A stretch of DNA of 64,000 nucleotides from Cenococcum geophilum 1.58. Lineage: Eukaryota; Ascomycota; Dothideomycetes; Gloniales; Gloniaceae. Each line of letters starts with the position of its first letter. Positions within the stretch are counted from its first letter, which is position 1. The stretch spans positions 186,001 to 250,000 of the forward strand of contig KV748199.1 of assembly GCA_001692895.1 (NCBI GenBank), read 5' to 3'. Below the pieces are notes generated by a model, which was not told the origin of the DNA, ran no database searches, and was given only the letters and a program-made list of their open reading frames with translations. This document shows, piece after piece, positions 57,785 through 64,000 of the stretch. The position numbers and the translations under genes were made by a program.

Positions 57785-58811
57785 GTAGTAATTCTTAATT
57801 AATGTCTAATACGGATTCTATCTAGGCCCACGCAGACTACTCCGTTATAGGGGGAAAACTTATAATTTATAGGAAGAAAACCCTGCAGTTTAGGGGAGGA
57901 AAAACCCTATAAGCCACCTTAGTAAGATAAAAAACCTCGGTTTGCCATATCTGTCTATAGCGGCGGCCCTACAGGCCTACGGCTACGTCCTGTCCTCCTT
58001 AGATGTTTGAACTCCTTAGGAACTACTACTTCCTTCTCTAGCTTATCCTAGCTAGGGTTTACTACGTCCTAGCTAGGCCTTGCCGTTTAATTACTATACA
58101 CTTATAGTTGTATTCCGTATTTTAACTACCCCCTATATGCTATCTCTTATTAACTATTACTATATACGCTATACCTTCCCCCCCCCCTAAGGCCTATTAA
58201 AGGCGTAAGGGGGATTTATCTATAAACTACTACTATACTAAAAGGCGAGCGGGACGTGTATACCTAAGTATCTTTTATACCTAGGCCCTAGTTACTAGGC
58301 CTTCGCCAAGGGTTACTACTCCTTAAGAGGAGACAGGAAAACCGTACGGTATTATCCAGGCTACTAGGTAGTATTTAGTAGTTAATGGCAAGTAACCGCA
58401 TACTCCGCGGGCGATCGCCCTAGGGGTTAGGAGGGGCCGTATATTTGCTCGTTGCTCGTTCGTTCGTAATCGCTTGTTCGTTAATGTAAGAGGTCGTTAA
58501 TACTCTCTACTAGGGGTCGGGGGATGTTATCGAATGCCGCGTATCTATGTTGGATCGTATAGGTGCCTTAATAGGAGAATAGTGTTGCTATTGTTTATAA
58601 GGGGCACTTAGTGGTGGTTTTCAAGATCTTACCATCCCATATAAAAACTTTTTACCACCGCCTATAATACCCACTACTACCACTAGGTCGTATCGCACGC
58701 TATACAACGTCTTTGCGTTGGCTCTGAGTCTAAACTTCGAAGACTTAGGTTCGTAGCCGTCACCACGTACAGGTGCAGAGTCCGTTTTCGACGGCCAAGA
58801 TCTAGTAATTA
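57770..58811. mobile_element. Unidentified 1.0-kb insertion with 15-bp target duplication
   Basis: AAGATCTAGTAATTA stands at 57770-57784 and 58797-58811. Copy 2 is continuous at the equivalent site (41530-41545). The insert (57785-58796) keeps more CpA and TpG than its host and has a CGTTCGTTCGT-like patch (58450-58485), a C-run (58177-58187) and no inverted terminal repeats. A duplication of this length suggests a non-LTR or SINE-like mechanism, but I see no A-rich tail; the left end is AT-rich (TTCTTAATTAATG). A minus frame at 58621-58827 is open across the right border and is unlikely to be a gene. Confidence 0.75.
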
Positions 58812-61496
58812 TAGGACTAAAAAGCAAAGGCTAAACTAAGGATTTTATTAGCAGAAGACGTTTAGGCGGACTTTATAGTAAAGTTAATAGTTTAAAGACG
58901 GAGCTTATATAAATTATAGGAAATAAGGTTACTTTATAAGGGATTATAAAAATAGTTAGAGTTACTATATAATAAAGGGAACTAGATTAGTAGAAGATAT
59001 ATATATATAAAGGGATAATAGTATACTATAAGGAACAAAAGAGTGTTTAATTAGAAGTTTTATATTTTATTATAACAATATATACCAAATTTATAAAGAC
59101 GCTAAGTATGGCGTAAGCTATTAGCTATAGGAGCTAAAATTTATAGAGTATAAAGGAACCAATAAACCAGTTCGTAGATCGGATATTAAAGACAATAAAT
59201 TTAATATAGGCGAAATATTTCGTAATAATAAGGTAATTAGAGTGGTTTACTAGGAATATATAGCTATTGAAGATATTATACTAGAGGTAGAGAATAATTC
59301 TACTATAGAATAGGGAACATTAGTAGGGATTAAAACCCCACTAGATATAATATTTATTACTTTATAAGATATAAGAGAAATAGGGCAGTAAATTACTTTA
59401 GCACTTAATAAAGGCAAAAGGTTAAAGGCTTAAGATTTTTAAGACGAGATAAGAGATAACTAAAATTCTTAAAATGAGATAAGGTATACTTAAGGACCTA
59501 TAATAAATAAAAACTAATAGAGTAGGGTAGTAGCTTAGTTTAGGAATATATAAATAAGCTTGGGATAGAGTTTCCCATAGGCATAAAACTCTTAAGACAA
59601 GATAAGAACACTAAAGACGCCTAGTTAAACTAAGGCAGGAGCTAAGCTTAAGTTAGAAGTAAGCTTAGGATTAAAGAATCCAAGGGGTTAGGAATTTAGA
59701 GTATAAATAAAAACACCTATAAATAAGAGGTAAGAGGCTTCTTTATAGATTAGAGAATCTATAGTATAAATAGTAGTTAGACTAGGAGATAGATATATAG
59801 ACTTAGAAGACTTACTAGGTAAATAAAGTATTTAGCCTAAAGATTAAAAGCTTAATACAGAGATTAGGAAGTAAGAAGACTTTAAAGATCTACTTATAAG
59901 ACGCGAAAGGAAAGAAACTATAGAGGAATTTAGAGTAAGAATTACTTTATAGCAAGAATAGAAACTAGATAAGAGATCTAGTATAATAGGACGTATAAGG
60001 GATAGGGCACCTATACGAAAAATTACTAATAGGCTAAGAGTGGGTATACTAAGAGCTAAGTGGCTTACTAAACTGGAATAAGAAGAGGATTTAGGGATTT
60101 CTATTAGATTTAAAAAACGATATATAAAGGGCTATTATAATATAGTAATAAGTAGATACTTCTTAACGGATACGCCGTATATACTTAAAGGGCTATACTA
60201 AAAGTAGTATAGACAGCAACATAATGACAAGTAGGAAGATTTCTATATATAGTTAGACAAAAAAGTTATCTAAAACTACCTAATTATAAAAAAGGCGATA
60301 ACTTATATTAAGGGAGCTTTAATTATAATATTAAAGGATTTAGAGAAGCAATTAGAGGACTAGAGAAGTAAAAGGCGAATCTTAATACCTATAAATAAAG
60401 TTATAACGCTTAGATTAATATAAAAAAGGTTTAAACTTAAGAATAAAGACGAGTTAAGAGTTAACTTAAGACACTAAGCATACTATATATTGGCATAGAT
60501 CGCGTATATAGATAATATATATAATATATATAGAGCACCTAAAGATAAAAACTAGAAATACCTAGTAAGAATATACTAGTTAACAGATAAGGCGAAATAT
60601 TAAAACACTAAGTATATATATAATTAGCACCCTATAGAAGTTTAAGAATAAAGGGACTTAATGCTTTAACCAGAAAGATTCCTTATAGAAAAATACCTAG
60701 ATAGACAATAATGGTAGAAATATTTAGAAAACACCTATTTATAGTATATTAAAGATAAAAAGCGAACTAAGTATTAGCTAAAGTTAAACTAAGTATAAAT
60801 AGAATCTAGTAGCTAATAGTTAGGAAAAGTAGAGGCCTATAAAACTAGAGGGAACTAGTAGTAAAGCCTTAAACCCTTAAAGGAATTTAAGGTCAACACC
60901 TAAATTTACGAGTTAAGTAGTAAGATTAATAGTTTAAGGCACTAATAGATAGTAAAGCAATAAGAAACCATATTTTACTAGCAGTAGTTAAAAAAAATAG
61001 GGTTACTATATAGGAAGAAAGAATATCTTTACCTATTAGTAACAATTTTAGGGGATCTAATAGCCTATAGAGGAGGCATTATTAACCTTAAAATATGACC
61101 TATTTAGTTAACCATTAAAGGAAAATAAGTAAAGATGTCTTTTAACATATTACTATTAGGAAATAATAAGGTAGTACTAGGAATGCCTTAGTTATAGGAA
61201 TATAATCTAAAGATTAATTAGGTTATAGGTTAGGTTAATATTAAAGATACTTAACGCCATAAGATATAATAATAAGCCAAGTTAGTATAGTACTAAGTAG
61301 GAGCGACCTACGAAGAAACTAAGAAAGGGTTAGGCTATATACTAAAGAGATACTATAAATATAGCAAGAAACTATAGTTACTAAAAAGTAAAAAGCTATT
61401 AGAGTATATAGTATAGGACTATAAGATAGAATTAGAACTAGAAATAAGTCTAAAGTTTTTTCTAATCTATAAGCTTACTAAAGAAGAGGGTAAAGC
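58812..61496 (+). pseudogene. Gypsy copy 3: end of gag, spacer and start of pol
   Basis: It is colinear with 41545-44350 of copy 2. The zinc knuckle (58907-58950) reads YINYRK.GYFIRDY with all ligands turned to Tyr. The spacer repeats (59435-59610) are fewer than in copy 2. The protease region is about 61050-61260. Reading ends at KAGT-like sequence at 61496, where copia interrupts. Confidence 0.8.
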
Positions 61497-61684
61497 TGTT
61501 ACGTAACTCGTATTAAGCTGTTCATTAATAAAATGGGTTAATTTATTAATGATCTTGTCTTAAGGTTAATTAATATTGGACCTAGGGCCCTTAGGCTCAG
61601 ATGAAGAGGTTTATAATGCACGTGACTTATGCACGTAACTTGTGCACGGTCTACGCCTCTAGAGAATATAGATTATCTAATACA
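61497..61684 (-). repeat. 3' LTR of copia element
   Basis: A 188-bp segment with intact TG...CA ends (TGTTACGTAACTC to TATCTAATACA). It contains ATGCACGTGACTTATGCACG and a second GCACG, words in which CpA and TpG survive, so this element is only mildly RIPped. Confidence 0.8.
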
Positions 61685-62190
61685 CCCCCTTAGCTTTAAG
61701 CTCTTTAAGGTTAAAGTTAACCACTTTCCTACCACATTCTGCCAACTTCTGCTAACTAATTAGGATTTTCCATCCCCGAGATAGAAAATTGCTATTAGCT
61801 CGCTTATAGCTAGCGCCTTAACAACCCTTCTCGTGCTTATTAATGCGTTAATTAAACTCTAATCTTATTTAAATCCTTCCGTCTTACTCTAATACTATCC
61901 CTTAGGTCCTCTAGTTACTTCTCCTTATTTAGCTGCTCCTTAATATCTACTATTCTGATTATATTAACAAAGCTTTAAAACCTCTACTTAGGTAGGGCCT
62001 TTATAAGTCTATTAGCGATTATCTCCTTTATTACTGTCTATTAAAATTATACTTATCTTATTGCGTATTCCTAACATAGCTAGTATTAATAGATGTTAAC
62101 GTGTTAGAGCTTTATAATTAGCTTTACCGTATTTTCTATAATTAGTTAGAGCGTCTAGGTATTATCGCATTTAATAATTAAGGGCTCGTT
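61685..62190 (-). other. Copia polypurine tract and end of pol
   Basis: The purine tract AAAGCTAAGGGGG on the minus strand touches the LTR. The rest, up to the RNase H, has no separate recognisable feature. Confidence 0.6.
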
Positions 62191-64000
62191 TAGCCTTAAT
62201 ATTATTACTTTAAATAGCCTACTAATAAAGATAGCTTCCTTTACTGTCTATAATAGGGCTAATAACTTAGCTTCTATGCTTAACGTCGTAACCATACCCT
62301 ACTTGTTTGCTCTTCATGCGATTAGTCCTCTAAATAGCTTTATAATATATCCTTATAAGCTCTTTCTATTAACGGAGTTGTTTGCGAATAATGCATTGCT
62401 GGTATAGATAAATAATTGCGCTTCGCTTTTACTGTCTCTTTTATTATCTCGTCCTTTATTATATATTTCTTTATCTCTCCCTCTACTATTTATTCCTTCC
62501 TTATCTCCTCTATAGCAGATTGCTTTGCTTCTCGTGCTATATAGGTACTAGATAACTCTATCTACCGCTTAATAATGCTCTTAGCTTAGGTTCTAATTAA
62601 ACCTTACTAGCTATTATACTGCGAAGGTAATATCCGGACGCGTTATAGTAGCTATATAGAGTACTAAACCCAATTTTCTTTAATATAGCATTGTAGAGGC
62701 TAGTAGGGATATAGGACGGACTAATAGGTCTATATTAGGGGATAGACGCGTTAGACGGATTATACGGTAATTAGTAGGAAGGAGTTCCGATTCTGCCATA
62801 GGAGTATCTAGAAGACGCCCTCTAAGATCTATCTTATACTAGTTAGCTATCTTTTTAATATAGGCTTCCTAGGATAGCCATAGGAGCTTCTAGCTATAAT
62901 TATGTAGCATATAGATTCCTAGGAACTATTTTAGCTCGCTAAGGGTACTTATCTAGTATTCCTTACTTAGCTCCTTAATTGCTTCTTAAGCTTTCTTCTT
63001 ATCTATCTTTTAGTAGTAGAAGACAATATCGTTAACATAGAAGAAGACGACTATTCTACCTTTTAGCATAATATATGGCTCCTAAGGTACCTCTTTAAAA
63101 CCCAATTCGTTTAACGAGCTCGTGAGGTTCTTCTACTATAATAGTGGTAATCGTTATAGTCCGTATAGGGCTTTTCTTAAGCGCAGTACTTTGTCTGTTT
63201 TTCTTTTATTAAACCCTAGCGGTAGCTTTATATAGACGACCTTATTAAGATCGCAATGGATAAACGTATTGACTACATCTATCTGTGTCGTCTCTAGGTT
63301 AAATTTCGCGGTAATCGCCACAAGGGTTTAGAAGGTCGTACTAGCTAATATAATAGCTCTTATAGGTAGGTCTCCTGGGGCCTATTAATTTCCGCAGACT
63401 ACTAAGCGTGCCTTACATTTCTGGAGAAACCCGTGCTTGTTTATCTTGTAGACAAACACCTATATTAAGCTAAGGACCTACTATTCCTTTACGTGCTTCT
63501 TATCTGTTTCTTAAAACGACTTTATTTAATAATAAGATTAGAGGTAGACTTATTAAGCTTTTTAGAACTAATCTTAAAGAGGATACGTATTAAGGTTGTG
63601 GATTAACTAAGGTGGCGGAGGTAAGTTCTTCCTATATAATCTGACATCGCGTATTCTGCCTAATTTTAGCTTACTATCGTTAAGTTGACTATTAAGGTTA
63701 AACTTCCGTCCTGTTAAGAAGGCGCCGTAATAGGCTAAAGTGATCCTTTTAGTAATAAAGTCTTTAAACCTATTATTATAGGCTTCCTTAAATAAGTCTT
63801 TAACCAAGTTGTTAAATACCCCCTAAGTGTTAAACCCGTCTCCTTTTTGTTGGATAATGTCCTAATTTGGTATATCTAATCTTATAGGGTACTTAACGTA
63901 GAAGGCGTATAGAGATTCTTTATCTTCTTCTGTTAGAGGTGGCGTACGATATATATCTTTAAGAGCTCTTGCTAGGTTAAGATCTGCTAACTTATTAAAG
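62191..64000 (-). pseudogene. Copia pol: reverse transcriptase and RNase H
   Basis: From right to left: the link after integrase with LYRKNLPPPP (about 63610-63640; a 66-residue open stretch 63607-63807 belongs to it), then RT with TAKFNLETTQIDVVNTFIHC (about 63270-63320), KVLRLRKALYGL (about 63170-63210) and the catalytic tetrad as YVND (63028-63039). A LSELK.FLGIYM block follows (62900-62950). RNase H reads NSVNRKSLQGYIIKLFRGPI, RANKQ, IEAKLLALL.TVKEA and CDNTQT (about 62150-62440). The second catalytic residue is Asn (expected Asp), and there are stops. Gag and integrase are beyond the window. Confidence 0.9.

Larger units (their letters stand above)
50211..61496 (+). mobile_element. Ty3/gypsy chromovirus (family 1, copy 3), multiply interrupted
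   Basis: The 5' LTR is 50211-50287 joined to 56486-56831 (423 bp without D'). gag begins at 56876 and reading continues to the protease region, colinear with copy 2 except for the insert at 57785-58796. It stops at 61496, where copia begins. The remaining pol and 3' LTR would lie beyond the window. Confidence 0.9.
61497..64000 (-). mobile_element. Ty1/copia retrotransposon, 3' part (runs past window end)
   Basis: Left is the 3' LTR (61497-61684), then the polypurine tract (complement of CCCCCTTAGCTTT), RNase H and reverse transcriptase on the minus strand. It inserted into gypsy copy 3. The five bases before it are AAAGC; the matching right copy lies outside the window. Confidence 0.9.

Noticed and set aside
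58700..58770. GGTTCGTAGCC resembles a Pol III B box with a possible A box upstream, suggesting a tRNA-derived SINE head
   Set aside because: The spacing between the two boxes is too short (about 25 bp), no cloverleaf forms, and there is no terminator or tail.

Overview
The window is an AT-rich, gene-poor transposon graveyard from a filamentous fungus, most likely a Pezizomycotina ascomycete. TpA is extremely common and CpA/TpG scarce. Recognisable transposon proteins are full of TAG/TAA stops where Gln or Trp codons are expected, zinc-ligand Cys and His have become Tyr, and catalytic Asp has become Asn. This is the C-to-T (G-to-A) pattern of repeat-induced point mutation (RIP). I found no intact host gene, rRNA, tRNA or CRISPR array. 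Every protein call below is a pseudogene read through stops.

Layout. 1-1765 is the 3' end of a plus-strand Ty3/gypsy chromovirus (family 1). 1766-4794 is old unassigned sequence. 4800-36335 is a minus-strand gypsy element (D) flanked by the 5-bp target duplication AATAG. D is split inside its integrase by a 25.6-kb element (C, 6278-31869) bounded by inverted repeats. C holds two diverged copies of a SNF2-type helicase gene, each with a 75-bp minisatellite at its 3' side, a Lys-rich reading-frame remnant, a Plavaka-type (CACTA-like) transposase broken by an ORF1-only LINE, and unidentified coding remnants. A smaller relative (C1, 10250-12914), made mostly of satellites, lies inside the first helicase copy.

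36401-48239 is a non-autonomous LTR element (E, duplication CTCTC) whose right LTR is split by a complete family-1 gypsy (40164-48217, duplication TATAC). 48245-50210 holds a chromodomain remnant and an isolated LTR. From 50211 a third family-1 gypsy begins. Its 5' LTR is split by a second D-like gypsy (D', 50288-56480, duplication AGTAT/AGTAC), its gag-pol by a 1-kb unknown insert (57785-58796, 15-bp duplication), and its protease-RT junction by a minus-strand Ty1/copia element (61497 to the window end).

Four retroelement boundaries were fixed by matching LTR ends plus target duplications, so the order of insertion can be read: D before C, C before its LINE, E before family-1 gypsy, and family-1 copy 3 before D', the 1-kb insert and copia. 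The element most worth a second look is C: terminal inverted repeats shared with a small derivative, a foldback left end, and cargo helicases alongside a CACTA-like transposase.
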